DNA from: Cacconaster sp045642485 | Lineage (GTDB): Bacteria; Bacteroidota; Bacteroidia; Bacteroidales; UBA932 | Direction of reading: 5' to 3' | DNA length: 43,421 nucleotides | NCBI GenBank assembly: GCA_045642485.1 | Contig: JAZUIV010000068.1 | Location: 1 to 43,421, forward strand | Shown: positions 15,306-24,943 of the stretch, piece after piece | Layout of the letters: each line of letters begins with the position of its first letter | Position numbering within the stretch: position 1 is the first letter of the stretch | Notes under the pieces: model-generated | Databases searched by the model: none | Seen by the model: only the letters and a program-made list of their open reading frames with translations | Told to the model about the DNA's origin: nothing | Translations under genes and position numbers: made by a program

Positions 15306-18300
15306 ATGCGAAAACTCCTGTCCGCTCTTACCATTGCAGTTCTGCTGTCCCCTATCTGGTCGAATTCCAACAACGTATCCGCAGCCCCAAAAGGCAACAC
15401 ACAGATAATCAATCTTTTCCAAGCCGTCTCAGATTCCGTGACCAACTATCTGGCCGCAGTCACCACCGTCAAATCCCCGACACGCATCGAGAACACCGTC
15501 CCCTCAGGCGGGAAACTGAAAGTCCATTTTGACCGTAATCTGAAAGACTTTCCCTTGAGAGACAGCATTATCGCCACTATCTACAACATCGTCAACGAAA
15601 TGTTGCCGGCAACCTACACCCAGTACAAAGGCAAAACGGCAATCTATTCCGAGAAGCAGCCCGTCGAAGAGTTGAACAGCAACTATTTCACCTCAAACCG
15701 GGATGAAACTCCCCTCAGCGAACACTACAACAGAGTGACCAAAGCCCGTGAAGGACTGGCCCCTCTGGTGACCGACATATCCAAACCCTTTTCCGTCACC
15801 TCCGGTCTTCAGGGAAGGCACCTGGGCATATGGCAAAGCCACGGCAGATACTATGACCAGGGCCAGCGCAGATGGAGATGGCAGCGCGCCAGATTTTTCG
15901 AAACAGTAGAGGATCTTTTCACCCAGAGTTACATCCTGCCCTACCTCGTCCCTATGCTGGAGAATGCAGGCGCAGTGGTGGTACTTCCCAGGGAAAGGGA
16001 CTTCCAGACCAATGAAGTCATCGTTGACAACGACTTTTCCGGGACGGCATACGCCGAAACAGGCGAATGGAGCAAAACGGCTTCACCCGGCTTTGCAATG
16101 ACCCCGTCCGGTATTCTGACGGACGAGAACCCCTTCACGCTCGGGACCGCACGGTTCTGCAATGCATCCGACGAGGTCTCGGCTTCCGCCAAATGGGTTC
16201 CGGATATCCCCGAATCAGGGACATACGGGGTTTATGTCTCCTATCAGACTCTGCCTGGAAGCACGAAAGATGCCAGATACACCGTTTGTCACAAAGGCGG
16301 GCAGACGACATTCAAAGTAAATCAGCAGATGGGCGGCGGGACCTGGATATTTCTCGGATACTTTGACTTCGAAAAAGGGAGTTCTCCGAACAAGTGCGTC
16401 ATCCTGACCAACGTCTCATCGGATACCGGGTCAGTCATCAGCGCCGATGCCGTCAGATTCGGCGGCGGTATGGGAAACATCGCCAGAAAGCCGGCAAAGT
16501 CGGGGGCCGCGGTCGAGCCTGAAGTTTCCGGCTATCCCCGTTCGTCAGAGGGGGCGAGATACTGGCTGCAGTGGGCCGGTTTCGTCGATTCCGTCTATTC
16601 CCACACCAAAGGCGAGTCTGACTACAAGGACGACATCTGGGCCAGATGCCACTGGACAAACGCCATTTCGGGAGGGTCATACGTCAATCCGGGGGCACGG
16701 GGGCACAACATCCCCCTGGACTTGTGCTTCGCCCTGCACAGCGATGCCGGATCCTCGCTTACTGACTCTATCATAGGTTCCCTGGCCATCTATACTCCCG
16801 AGTCAAGTGACAAAAGGGGTGAATTCATCAACGGAGAGAGCCGTATGCTCAGCCGCGATCTGGCGGATATCATCCAGACAAGCGTAGTGGACGACATACG
16901 GGCACAATTTGAGCCGCTGTGGAGCCGCAGGGAGATCTGGAGCCGCAATTATGCCGAGTCCCGGGAGCCGGAAGTCCCTTCCGTCCTGTTAGAAATGCTG
17001 TCGCATCAGAATTTTGCGGATATGCGATACGGCAATGACCCCTCATTCAAATTCACTGTCAGCCGCGCAATCTACAAGGGAATACTCAGGTTTCTCGCCT
17101 ATATCAACGATTTCGACTATGTTGTCCAGCCTCTTCCCGTGACCGACATTTCATCCTCATTGGTCAGAGAGGACGGAAAACTGTTCGCGAGTCTGGAATG
17201 GAAACCGGCCCCGGATTCTCTGGAGCCTGATGCCATACCGGAGAAATATGTGTTATACACCCGCATCAACGGCGGTTCATTTGACGGAGGCCATATCGTC
17301 AAGGACTGCTCAACGAAGATACAGATAGAAGCCGGGCAGATTTACAGTTTCAGGGTCACGGCCGTCAATGCCGGAGGCGAGAGTTTCCCCAGCGAAACCA
17401 TTTCAGTCGGAGTAGCCTCCAAGGATGCCCCCACCGCATTGATTGTGAACAATTTCGACAGGGTGAGCGCACCTCTTTCAATAGCCTCCAGGGATTCCAC
17501 AATGGGAGGTTTTGCCGACAGGATTGATGCCGGAGTCCCCTATCTGAAGGCGCCCGCATACACCGGCGCGCAATACGAGATCCGCCGCAGCGCCCAATGG
17601 ACGGACGATGACAATCCGGGATTCGGAGCATGCCATTCAAATTACGAGACTACACTTGTCGCCGGGAACACTTTCGACTATCCTTACATCCACGGGAAGG
17701 CGCTTATGGCCGCAGGGCTCAATTTCGTCTCCAAAAGCAGGCAGGCATTTTCAGAATCAACCGCACCCGCAGCCACGGAGTACTGTATGCTGGATATAAT
17801 CTGCGGAAAACAGGCCACGACCCAGGTAGGCCGGAGCGGTTCCGCCCCCACCAGATTCTCAGTCTTCACGGAACCCATCCAGGAGAAAATCACGGCCTAT
17901 TCCGCCAGCGGAGGCAACATTCTCATTTCCGGCGCATACATAGCATCCGACATCTGGGACCCTCTATACGAGCCGACCGACGCCACGCCGAAATCCCGCG
18001 ATGACGCAAAGAAATTCGCCACAAGAGTATTGAAATACAAGATGCTGTCACGTACAGCATCTACCGCAGGGACCGTCAAGAGTGCCCCCAACTCACTTAA
18101 ATTCAAGGTGAAGGACAGATACTCATTCCCGACCGCACCCAATGCGGAATGTTATTCGGTGGAATCCCCTGACGCCCTGACGCCCGTTGGGAAAAACACT
18201 CACGTGATATTCAGATACGGCGATTCCAATATGTCGGCAGGAATTGCGTATAACGGAGCCGACTACCGTGTCGTGGCCCTTGGATTCCCCATAGAGACAC

Positions 18301-18365
18301 TTGACAGCGAAGCCCATATCGAGCAACTTATGGCACAGATAACAGCCTTTTTCAACAAAAAATAG
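15306..18365 (+). CDS. Large secreted protein: split amidase-like domain with golvesin-like insert and FN3 region
   Basis: This 1019-residue protein has a signal peptide (about 1-27). An Amidase_3-like fold is split in two: the first part carries IWQSHGRYYD and the strand region with YILPYLVPMLENAGA (about 180-225); the second carries DLCFALHSDAGSS and VLLEMLSHQNFADM (about 475-560), supplying a second His and a Glu. Between them (about 235-395) is a golvesin C-terminal-like beta-sandwich with GTYGVYVSYQT and the ISADAVRFGGG ending. A fibronectin type III-like region follows (about 610-710), then a long C-terminal domain I cannot name. Relatives in Bacteroidales are often labelled xanthan lyase or amidase, but I see no lyase signature. 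It probably hydrolyses or binds cell-wall or glycan material outside the cytoplasm. It is a single-gene unit. Confidence 0.75.
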   Translation: MRKLLSALTIAVLLSPIWSNSNNVSAAPKGNTQIINLFQAVSDSVTNYLAAVTTVKSPTRIENTVPSGGKLKVHFDRNLKDFPLRDSIIATIYNIVNEMLPATYTQYKGKTAIYSEKQPVEELNSNYFTSNRDETPLSEHYNRVTKAREGLAPLVTDISKPFSVTSGLQGRHLGIWQSHGRYYDQGQRRWRWQRARFFETVEDLFTQSYILPYLVPMLENAGAVVVLPRERDFQTNEVIVDNDFSGTAYAETGEWSKTASPGFAMTPSGILTDENPFTLGTARFCNASDEVSASAKWVPDIPESGTYGVYVSYQTLPGSTKDARYTVCHKGGQTTFKVNQQMGGGTWIFLGYFDFEKGSSPNKCVILTNVSSDTGSVISADAVRFGGGMGNIARKPAKSGAAVEPEVSGYPRSSEGARYWLQWAGFVDSVYSHTKGESDYKDDIWARCHWTNAISGGSYVNPGARGHNIPLDLCFALHSDAGSSLTDSIIGSLAIYTPESSDKRGEFINGESRMLSRDLADIIQTSVVDDIRAQFEPLWSRREIWSRNYAESREPEVPSVLLEMLSHQNFADMRYGNDPSFKFTVSRAIYKGILRFLAYINDFDYVVQPLPVTDISSSLVREDGKLFASLEWKPAPDSLEPDAIPEKYVLYTRINGGSFDGGHIVKDCSTKIQIEAGQIYSFRVTAVNAGGESFPSETISVGVASKDAPTALIVNNFDRVSAPLSIASRDSTMGGFADRIDAGVPYLKAPAYTGAQYEIRRSAQWTDDDNPGFGACHSNYETTLVAGNTFDYPYIHGKALMAAGLNFVSKSRQAFSESTAPAATEYCMLDIICGKQATTQVGRSGSAPTRFSVFTEPIQEKITAYSASGGNILISGAYIASDIWDPLYEPTDATPKSRDDAKKFATRVLKYKMLSRTASTAGTVKSAPNSLKFKVKDRYSFPTAPNAECYSVESPDALTPVGKNTHVIFRYGDSNMSAGIAYNGADYRVVALGFPIETLDSEAHIEQLMAQITAFFNKK

Positions 18366-18382
18366 AAAACGGAAAAATAATT

Positions 18383-18412
18383 TTTGCAAATAGAAAATAA
18401 ACCGTATATTTG
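18383..18412 (+). promoter_or_regulatory. Promoter of tRNA-Val
   Basis: TTTG (18383-18386) and TATATTTG (18405-18412) are spaced by 18 nt, matching the Bacteroidetes -33/-7 pattern. The tRNA begins 12 nt after the -7 box. Confidence 0.75.
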
Positions 18413-18424
18413 CAGTCCCAAAAC

Positions 18425-18499
18425 GGGAGCATAGCTCAGCTGGTTTAGAGCACCTGCCTTACAAGCAGGGGGTCATAGGTTCGAATCCTATTGCTCCCA
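18425..18499 (+). tRNA. tRNA-Val (anticodon TAC)
   Basis: The acceptor GGGAGCA/TGCTCCC, D stem GCTC/GAGC, anticodon stem CCTGC/GCAGG with loop CTTACAA (TAC, Val) and T stem ATAGG/CCTAT with loop TTCGAAT all fold. The discriminator is A73 and CCA is not encoded. Confidence 0.97.
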
Positions 18500-18503
18500 C
18501 CCA

Positions 18504-18546
18504 AAACTCCGAAACGGACTGGATCCTTTTCGGAGTTTGTTTTTTT
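18504..18546 (+). terminator. Rho-independent terminator behind tRNA-Val
   Basis: AAACTCCGAAA (18504-18514) pairs perfectly with TTTCGGAGTTT (18528-18538), followed by GT and a run of T. It ends only about 15 nt before the cstA start codon. Confidence 0.85.
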
Positions 18547-18561
18547 AAAATCTGTTTTGAA

Positions 18562-20037
18562 ATGTATTCTTTCCTGATAAGCCTTGCGGCACTTATTCTC
18601 GGATATATCTTCTACGGACGGCTGGTAGAGCGCGTGTTCTCGCCGGACAGCACAAGACAGACCCCCGCTTTCTCCAAAACCGACGGAGTCGATTTCGTCC
18701 CTATGCCGGCCTGGAAGGTCTATATGATACAGTTCCTCAACATCGCCGGCACCGGCCCCATATTCGGAGCGATAATGGGAGCCAAATTCGGCCCCTCCTG
18801 CTATCTGTGGATTGTCCTGGGAAGCATCTTCGCCGGCGCTGTCCACGATTATCTCTGCGGGATGCTTTCCATCCGCCACGAAGGCGCAGTTCTCCCCGAC
18901 ATCGTGGGCCGCTATCTCGGAAAGGGATCCAGGCCCGTGATGCTCATATTCTCGATGGTTCTGCTGCTGCTCGTGGGCGTCGTCTTCGTATATAGTCCGG
19001 CTCTGATTCTGGGCGATATGGCGGGCTTTATGCCGACACCGGAAAAGTCGATAATGATGTGGGTGCTGATTGTGTTCATCTACTACATAGTGGCCACCCT
19101 TCTTCCGATTGACAAACTTATCGGGAGGTTTTATCCCCTCTTCGCGTTCGCCCTTATCTTTATGGCGGCCGGGCTGTGCGTCTGTCTTTTTGCCAAGTGG
19201 CCCTCGATTCCCGAATTCTGGGACGGACTGCAGAACAGAGGCCCGTCAACGGGGCTCGAAGGGCAGCCTATATTCCCCTGCCTCTTCATCACGGTCGCCT
19301 GCGGCGCCCTCAGCGGATTCCACTCCACACAAAGTCCCCTGATGGCACGCTGCATAGTCAACGAAAAGCAGGGACGCCCAATATTCTACGGCGCTATGAT
19401 AACCGAAGGGATAGTGGCTCTGATATGGGCCGCGGTTTCATCCTATTTCTTCTTCGACGGAGGGATGCAGGCTGTCGGAGCGACCTCGGCGCAGGCTCCG
19501 GAAGTGGTCTCCTCCGTGTCGAGGGCCTGGCTCGGCATTACAGGCGGAATCCTGGCCGTAATAGGCGTTGTGGCTGCCCCCATCACAAGCGGAGACACAG
19601 CATTCCGATGCGCGCGGGTCATCATCGCCGATTTCCTCCATATAGACCAGAAAAAGAAAAGGAACCGCATAATGATAGCCCTGCCTCTCTTTGCCGCGGC
19701 GACCCTGCTTCTGTGGTACAATATCGCCGATGAGAACGGATTCAACACGATATGGAGATACTTCGGCCTGGCGAATCAGGCCCTGGCCTGCCTGACGCTG
19801 TGGACAATTACCTCATTCCTCAGCAGAAAATATCCGGGGAAGGCGCACTGCCTGATGACTCTCATTCCGGCCTGCTTCATCACCTCAGTCTGCGTGACAT
19901 ACCTGCTGGTGGATAAACTCGGGTTCAATCTGCCGGATTCGCTCATCAAGTTCATCGCGCCGGGAGCATTCCTGCTTCCACTCATTCTGTTCTTACTACT
20001 TTCCTCTTATCGCAAGAAAAGCGGCAGTCAGGAGTGA
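18562..20037 (+). CDS. cstA: Carbon starvation protein CstA family transporter
   Basis: This 491-residue inner-membrane protein belongs to the CstA family, implicated in peptide or pyruvate uptake under carbon limitation. The N-terminal YIFYGRLVERVF, the conserved FLNIAGTGPIFGAIMGAKFG at about 57-76, and the GAVHDYLCGMLSIRHEG segment are characteristic, and well over ten hydrophobic segments are seen. At 491 residues it is shorter than the roughly 700-residue E. coli protein, as is usual in Bacteroidetes. No -7 box is seen between the tRNA-Val terminator and its ATG, so expression may depend on read-through. Its last 42 nt overlap the convergent VanZ-like gene. Confidence 0.94.
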   Translation: MYSFLISLAALILGYIFYGRLVERVFSPDSTRQTPAFSKTDGVDFVPMPAWKVYMIQFLNIAGTGPIFGAIMGAKFGPSCYLWIVLGSIFAGAVHDYLCGMLSIRHEGAVLPDIVGRYLGKGSRPVMLIFSMVLLLLVGVVFVYSPALILGDMAGFMPTPEKSIMMWVLIVFIYYIVATLLPIDKLIGRFYPLFAFALIFMAAGLCVCLFAKWPSIPEFWDGLQNRGPSTGLEGQPIFPCLFITVACGALSGFHSTQSPLMARCIVNEKQGRPIFYGAMITEGIVALIWAAVSSYFFFDGGMQAVGATSAQAPEVVSSVSRAWLGITGGILAVIGVVAAPITSGDTAFRCARVIIADFLHIDQKKKRNRIMIALPLFAAATLLLWYNIADENGFNTIWRYFGLANQALACLTLWTITSFLSRKYPGKAHCLMTLIPACFITSVCVTYLLVDKLGFNLPDSLIKFIAPGAFLLPLILFLLLSSYRKKSGSQE

Positions 20038-20367
20038 CCCCGTCACAATTGCGGCCATATTTGCAACAAGGTCCCAGATGTCCGTTGACCTGTAGTCTGT
20101 CAGCGTACCCTGAAGAAGTTCCAGCGACGTGGCTATAATAACTCCGGCAATTACCGCAAGGGAGAGAGCCCGCCAGGGTTTCTTTCCGGCAAAGGCGATT
20201 GTGCACAATATGGGGAAAGGGAGGAACATACAGAAATGCACGCACTTGTCGATGGGAATGTCCCAAATTGCATCCGGGAAACTGTCATTGACAGGGACGT
20301 GGCCGAAACAGAGATATGCCACGGCGAGCAGATAGAGAATGAACAATATGTATTTGAACTTTTTCAC
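19996..20367 (-). CDS. VanZ-like membrane protein
   Basis: This 123-residue protein has four hydrophobic segments and the VanZ-like pattern: DKCVHFCMF after the first loop, then SLELLQ and RSTDIWDLVANM. The family takes its name from a teicoplanin-resistance accessory, but most members have no known function. Its start overlaps the stop of the HAD gene by 4 nt, so the two are translationally coupled, and its 3' end overlaps cstA on the opposite strand. Confidence 0.85.
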   Translation of the reverse strand: MKKFKYILFILYLLAVAYLCFGHVPVNDSFPDAIWDIPIDKCVHFCMFLPFPILCTIAFAGKKPWRALSLAVIAGVIIATSLELLQGTLTDYRSTDIWDLVANMAAIVTGSLLTAAFLAIRGK

Positions 20368-21221
20368 AGGCTTCTTCTCCCGTTTGATTTCTGAAGCAGA
20401 TAAAAGTCATATTCCGCCTTTATCTTGTCGATGATGGTCGTCACCACTCTGTACATCTCCCCGCCCAGGCTGTAATCTGACGGGCAGATGAAATTCACTC
20501 TCCCCTGCTTCAGAAGTTTGCGAGCTTCGTCCACTTTTATCTGTCTGTCAGGGTTATAGACCGCTATCGAGTTCCCGCCGAACATTTTCACTATCTTCAT
20601 ACAGGGGACATCAGTCTCCCCGTCCCCGAAATAAATCATCTGTGAGAAAGGGATGGGCTTCTGGTCGTCATCCTGACTGGCATTGACCTGGACGTTGTCG
20701 CTTATGTCCATTATCCCCTTTGAGATTTTGAAGAGGAACTGGGTCTTGCCGGTGTAGTCCACGGCAACTGCCGGCCACACCGCCCTGCCGTCATCCCCAT
20801 ACCAGAAGGAGCAGGCGAAAATCTTCTTGAACTCGGAAGCGATGGATGTCCCCTCAATCAACTCTGTCAGGCCGGAGGAGTTGATGTAGTGTTCTATCGT
20901 GACTCCGTGGTCTTCACCGTAGCGGTTGATGAGGGAGAACCACTCCCTGACCCCTTTGAAAAGCGGGATATGCTGTCCGAACGATACGAAGGATTCCCTG
21001 GTAAGGTCTATGCCGTTCCTGCGGGCCTCGTCGATCATAAGTTTCATATAGGCCAGAATGCCGCTCACCTCCTGCCCGCAGGAGGCCGTGTTGCTCGCCT
21101 CCCAGAACTCGGCGGGTGTTTTCCCGATTGCCTGGATAAAACCAAATTCCTGCATGTTGCCGGGAGAAAGAGTCCCGTCGAAGTCATAGACCAAAGCTAT
21201 GGTGGGCTTTTTTCCTGTCAT
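20364..21221 (-). CDS. HAD superfamily hydrolase
   Basis: This 285-residue cytoplasmic protein has the HAD phosphatase motifs: motif I DFDGT with nucleophile Asp13, motif II INSSG near residue 120, and motif III/IV YFGDGETDVP near 225. The helical cap lies between motifs I and II. The substrate is not evident; related proteins act on small phosphorylated metabolites. It is coupled to the VanZ-like gene downstream. It has its own -7 box about 85 nt upstream, in a divergent region shared with the acyl-CoA synthetase gene. Confidence 0.88.
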   Translation of the reverse strand: MTGKKPTIALVYDFDGTLSPGNMQEFGFIQAIGKTPAEFWEASNTASCGQEVSGILAYMKLMIDEARRNGIDLTRESFVSFGQHIPLFKGVREWFSLINRYGEDHGVTIEHYINSSGLTELIEGTSIASEFKKIFACSFWYGDDGRAVWPAVAVDYTGKTQFLFKISKGIMDISDNVQVNASQDDDQKPIPFSQMIYFGDGETDVPCMKIVKMFGGNSIAVYNPDRQIKVDEARKLLKQGRVNFICPSDYSLGGEMYRVVTTIIDKIKAEYDFYLLQKSNGRRSL

Positions 21222-21305
21222 ATTTCACCCCTTATTTGTTCATTTAAGCCCCAAAATCGGCCATTTTACCCCAAACCGAATCCGAAGGCACCTTATTTTT
21301 CCTGA

Positions 21306-21313
21306 CAAAGATA
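21306..21313 (-). promoter_or_regulatory. -7 box for the HAD/VanZ operon
   Basis: The minus strand reads TATCTTTG, a full TAnnTTTG match. The predicted leader is about 80 nt. It lies 8 bp from the oppositely oriented box of the acyl-CoA synthetase gene. Confidence 0.5.
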
Positions 21314-21321
21314 CTCATTTC

Positions 21322-21329
21322 TATATTTG
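21322..21329 (+). promoter_or_regulatory. -7 box for the acyl-CoA synthetase gene
   Basis: TATATTTG is a full TAnnTTTG match 19 nt upstream of the ATG at 21349. The two divergent boxes would make the polymerases compete for overlapping DNA. Confidence 0.65.
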
Positions 21330-21348
21330 ACAGTGAAACAACCGGACA

Positions 21349-22998
21349 ATGAAATACAAAAATTTTCTCACCCACATTCAGGACGGCATCCGCAACAACT
21401 GGAACCGTGAAGCGATGACCAACATAGGCGGAGAAACCATAACCTATGCCATACTCGCAGAAAGGATTGAAAAAATACATATAATACTGGAGGCCGCAGG
21501 TGTCTCAAGGCAGGACAAGGCGGCAATCTACGCGAAGAATTCCGTCAACTGGGGAGTATCTTTCCTGGGCTCGTCCACATACGAGGCCATTGTAGTCCCC
21601 CTTCTGAGCGACTTCACCATTGAAAGCGCATCCCAACTTATAAGGCACTCTGAAAGCGTGGTGCTCTTCACGGATTCCGCCCGTTTTTCAAAAATGGACA
21701 TTGCTCAGATGCCGGATTTGAAGATTGTGTTCAACATCGATGATTTCTCTCTGCTGTACAACAGCGTCGGGGAGAAACTCGCAAATACGGTGGAAAACAT
21801 CGACGCCCTGTTCCTCAACAAATTCTACGCCTTCGAGCCAAAATCAGTGAAGTACCCCAGCGACAACTTTGACGACATAGCGCTGATCAATTACACGTCA
21901 GGTACTTCCAGCGACCCCAAGGGCGTAATGTTGTCATACCGCAATGTCAGTTCCAATATGGAATTCGGTCACAATTCCGTCGTCAACACCTCAAGCGACA
22001 GCATAGTGTCAATGTTGCCGCTGGCTCATATGTACGGGATGATATGGGAGTTCCTGTATCAGCTTCACGGCGGCAGCCATATCTATTTTCTGGGGAAAGT
22101 CCCTTCTCCAAAGGTGCTGCTCAACTCGTTCGCCAAGATCAGGCCGTATATGATGATAACGGTCCCTCTGGTAGTGGAGAAGATTTTCAAGAACTCCATA
22201 TTCCCTGTGGTCAAGAAGCCTTATATGAAGGCTCTGCTCAACATCCCCATCATCGCCCACATTATCAAGAAACGAATCCGTACCAAACTGATGGACGCTT
22301 TCGGCGGCAATATCAAATATATGTTCATCGGCGGGGCGGCGATAACCAAGGAGGTGGAAGACTGGATGAAGGCCCTGAAGATGCCTTACAGCGTGGGATA
22401 CGGGATGACCGAATGCGCCCCCCTCATAGGATACAGCGACTGGAGGACATACAGGAAAGGTTCCTGCGGCAGAGTTGTGGACAGGCTGGAAATACGCGTG
22501 GATTCCGAAGACCCGGAGCACATCGTGGGCGAACTTCAGGTGCGCGGCGACAATGTGATGGTGGGATATTTCAAGAACGACGAGGCGACAAAGGCATCCT
22601 TCACGGAAGACGGATGGATGAAAACCGGGGACCTCGGTCTTATCGATGAAAACGGAAACATCTTCATCAAGGGACGGTCTAAGAATATGATTCTCTCTGC
22701 CAACGGGCAGAACATCTATCCGGAAGAGATTGAGGACAAACTCAACAATCAACCCTACATAGTGGAATCGGTCATTGTCGAGAGGGACAAGAAAATAGTG
22801 GCGCTTGTCTATCCGGACTATGACCTGGTGTCGCAGGAATCCCTGGACGACAACGCTCTGGCAGAACTGATGGACAAAAACAGAATCAACCTCAACCTGC
22901 TGCTCCCCAAATACAGCCAGATTGCCCGCATCGAACTGAGGAAAGAGGAATTCGAAAAGACCCCCAAGCGCTCCATCAAGCGTTTCAAATACAAATAG
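21349..22998 (+). CDS. Long-chain acyl-CoA synthetase (AMP-binding)
   Basis: This 549-residue enzyme activates fatty acids to acyl-AMP and then acyl-CoA, at the membrane or in the cytoplasm. The ATP-binding loop INYTSGTSSDPKGVM lies near residue 180, the adenylate motif SVGYGMTECAP near 350, and the KTGDLGLID hinge region and GRSKNMILSANGQNIYPEEI near 425-465. The KTPKRSIKRFKYK end resembles the C-terminal catalytic lysine region. It is shorter than eukaryotic-type synthetases and similar to other Bacteroidales members. htpG follows after 47 nt and may be partly co-transcribed. Confidence 0.92.
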   Translation: MKYKNFLTHIQDGIRNNWNREAMTNIGGETITYAILAERIEKIHIILEAAGVSRQDKAAIYAKNSVNWGVSFLGSSTYEAIVVPLLSDFTIESASQLIRHSESVVLFTDSARFSKMDIAQMPDLKIVFNIDDFSLLYNSVGEKLANTVENIDALFLNKFYAFEPKSVKYPSDNFDDIALINYTSGTSSDPKGVMLSYRNVSSNMEFGHNSVVNTSSDSIVSMLPLAHMYGMIWEFLYQLHGGSHIYFLGKVPSPKVLLNSFAKIRPYMMITVPLVVEKIFKNSIFPVVKKPYMKALLNIPIIAHIIKKRIRTKLMDAFGGNIKYMFIGGAAITKEVEDWMKALKMPYSVGYGMTECAPLIGYSDWRTYRKGSCGRVVDRLEIRVDSEDPEHIVGELQVRGDNVMVGYFKNDEATKASFTEDGWMKTGDLGLIDENGNIFIKGRSKNMILSANGQNIYPEEIEDKLNNQPYIVESVIVERDKKIVALVYPDYDLVSQESLDDNALAELMDKNRINLNLLLPKYSQIARIELRKEEFEKTPKRSIKRFKYK

Positions 22999-23045
22999 CC
23001 GGCGTCGTCCGACAGCAGATTGACGAATCTTTAAAAAAAAACAAT

Positions 23046-24908
23046 ATGGCAAAAGGTAAAATTGGCGTAACAACGGAGAACATTTTCCCCGTAATCAAGG
23101 AATTCCTATATTCGGACCACGACATATTCATCAGGGAACTGGTGGCCAACGCGGTTGACGCGACCCAGAAACTGAAGGCTCTCAGCGGGACAGGCGACTT
23201 CACCGGAGAACTGGGAGACCTCACAATCCGGGTGGACGTTGACAAGGATAAGAAAACTGTCAGAATCACCGACAGCGGTATCGGTATGACCGAAGATGAG
23301 GTTGACAGATACATCAACCAGATTGCATTCTCATCCGCCGGAGAATTCCTGGACAAATACAAGGACAAGGCCGGCAACATCATCGGCCATTTCGGACTCG
23401 GCTTCTACTCCGCCTTTATGGTTTCGGAGAAAGTGACAATCGAGACCCTTTCCTGGAAAGATGGCGCCCAGGCAGTCAAATGGAGTTGCAGCGGAGACCC
23501 TGACTTCACGATGACAAAGAGCAAGAAAGCCACGCGCGGCACCGTAATCACCCTTTATCTCGATGAAGAGAGCAAGGAATTTGCACAGGAGGCCAAAATC
23601 GGCGCTCTTCTGGGCAAATATTGCAAGTTTATGCCCGTCCCCATCGCGATGGGTATGCAGAAGGAATGGAAGGACGGCAAATATGTGGACACCGACAAGG
23701 AGAATATCATCAACGACACCGAGCCCCTGTGGACCCGCAAGCCATCAGACCTGAAGGATGAGGATTACCTGCAGTTCTACAACAAACTCTACCCGATGCA
23801 GGAGGATCCTCTGTTCCATATCCACCTGAACGTGGACTACCCCTTCAACCTGACGGGAATCCTGTATTTCCCCAAAATCAAGAACCAGGTCGAAATCTCC
23901 CGCAACAAGATACAACTCTTCTGCAACCAGATGTTCGTCACGGACTCCGTGGAGAACATCGTGCCCGAATTCCTCACCCTCCTTCACGGAGTGATTGACT
24001 CCCCTGACATCCCACTGAACGTCTCCCGCAGTTATCTTCAGGAAGATGCCAACGTCAAGAAAATCTCCACTTACATCACAAGGAAGGTGGCGGACAAACT
24101 TGAGGAAATCGCAAAGAACAATGCCGCCGAATTCGAGAGCAAATGGGACAATCTCAAGTTGTTCATCGAATACGGAATGATCACCGATGAGAAGTTCTGC
24201 GAGAAAGCGCTCAAGTTCGCCCTGCTCAAGAACACAGAAGGCAAGTTCTATAAGATTGAAGAGTATCAGAAAGCCATTGAGGAGAACCAGAAGGACAAGG
24301 ATGGCAAGACTGTCTTCCTCTACTGCACCGATGCAACGGCACAATACAAATATGTGGAAGCGGCAAAGGCCAAGGGTTATGACGTGCTTGTGTTCGACTG
24401 CCCTCTCGACGCCCATTATGTGGGCCTTCTTGAATCAAAGACAAAGGACAGCATCTTCAAGAGAGTCGATTCGGACGCGGCAGACAGGCTGATTGTCAAG
24501 GAAGAGGCCACCAAATACGAAATCTCCGAGGAGGATTCGAAGAAGGTCACCGCTCTGTTCGAGGAACTTCTTCCCAAAGAGTACAAATACACCGTCACCG
24601 TCGAGAATCTCGGGCAAGGCGAGGCTCCGGTGGTAATCACCCAGAGCGAGTTTATGCGCCGCTATCGCGATATGGCAGCACTCGGAGGAGGGATGAACTT
24701 CTACGGAGAGATGCCGGAATCCTACAACATTGCGGTCAACGCGCAGAACCCGATAATCTCAAAGATTGCCGGTGATGCCACAATCGCATCGGTAACGGCT
24801 GACAACAAACTTCTCAGACAGGTGGTGGACCTGGCCCTGCTCTCCAACAATATGCTCAAAGGCAAGGCTCTGGCCGAGTTCATCAAGCGCAGCGAAGAAC
24901 TGCTGTAG
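23046..24908 (+). CDS. htpG: Molecular chaperone HtpG (Hsp90)
   Basis: This 620-residue cytoplasmic Hsp90 homologue shows the GHKL ATP-binding domain (IRELVANAVDATQKL, ITDSGIGMTEDEV, IGHFGLGFYSAFM), the middle domain with GVIDSPDIPLNVSRSYLQED, and a C-terminal dimerisation region. It is typical in length for bacterial HtpG. The leader before the ATG is an A-run with no Shine-Dalgarno sequence. It is close to dnaK and grpE-dnaJ in this window. A perfect palindromic terminator follows. Confidence 0.98.
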   Translation: MAKGKIGVTTENIFPVIKEFLYSDHDIFIRELVANAVDATQKLKALSGTGDFTGELGDLTIRVDVDKDKKTVRITDSGIGMTEDEVDRYINQIAFSSAGEFLDKYKDKAGNIIGHFGLGFYSAFMVSEKVTIETLSWKDGAQAVKWSCSGDPDFTMTKSKKATRGTVITLYLDEESKEFAQEAKIGALLGKYCKFMPVPIAMGMQKEWKDGKYVDTDKENIINDTEPLWTRKPSDLKDEDYLQFYNKLYPMQEDPLFHIHLNVDYPFNLTGILYFPKIKNQVEISRNKIQLFCNQMFVTDSVENIVPEFLTLLHGVIDSPDIPLNVSRSYLQEDANVKKISTYITRKVADKLEEIAKNNAAEFESKWDNLKLFIEYGMITDEKFCEKALKFALLKNTEGKFYKIEEYQKAIEENQKDKDGKTVFLYCTDATAQYKYVEAAKAKGYDVLVFDCPLDAHYVGLLESKTKDSIFKRVDSDAADRLIVKEEATKYEISEEDSKKVTALFEELLPKEYKYTVTVENLGQGEAPVVITQSEFMRRYRDMAALGGGMNFYGEMPESYNIAVNAQNPIISKIAGDATIASVTADNKLLRQVVDLALLSNNMLKGKALAEFIKRSEELL

Positions 24909-24914
24909 AGTGTA

Positions 24915-24938
24915 GGCGTCAGGTATATACCTGACGCC
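24915..24938. terminator. Bidirectional terminator between htpG and the M23 peptidase gene
   Basis: A perfect 24-bp palindrome (GGCGTCAGGTAT and its complement) lies 6 nt after the htpG stop and 5 nt before the stop of the convergent gene. T-rich sequence follows on the plus strand (GTGCTTTAT). Confidence 0.7.
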
Positions 24939-24943
24939 GTGCT

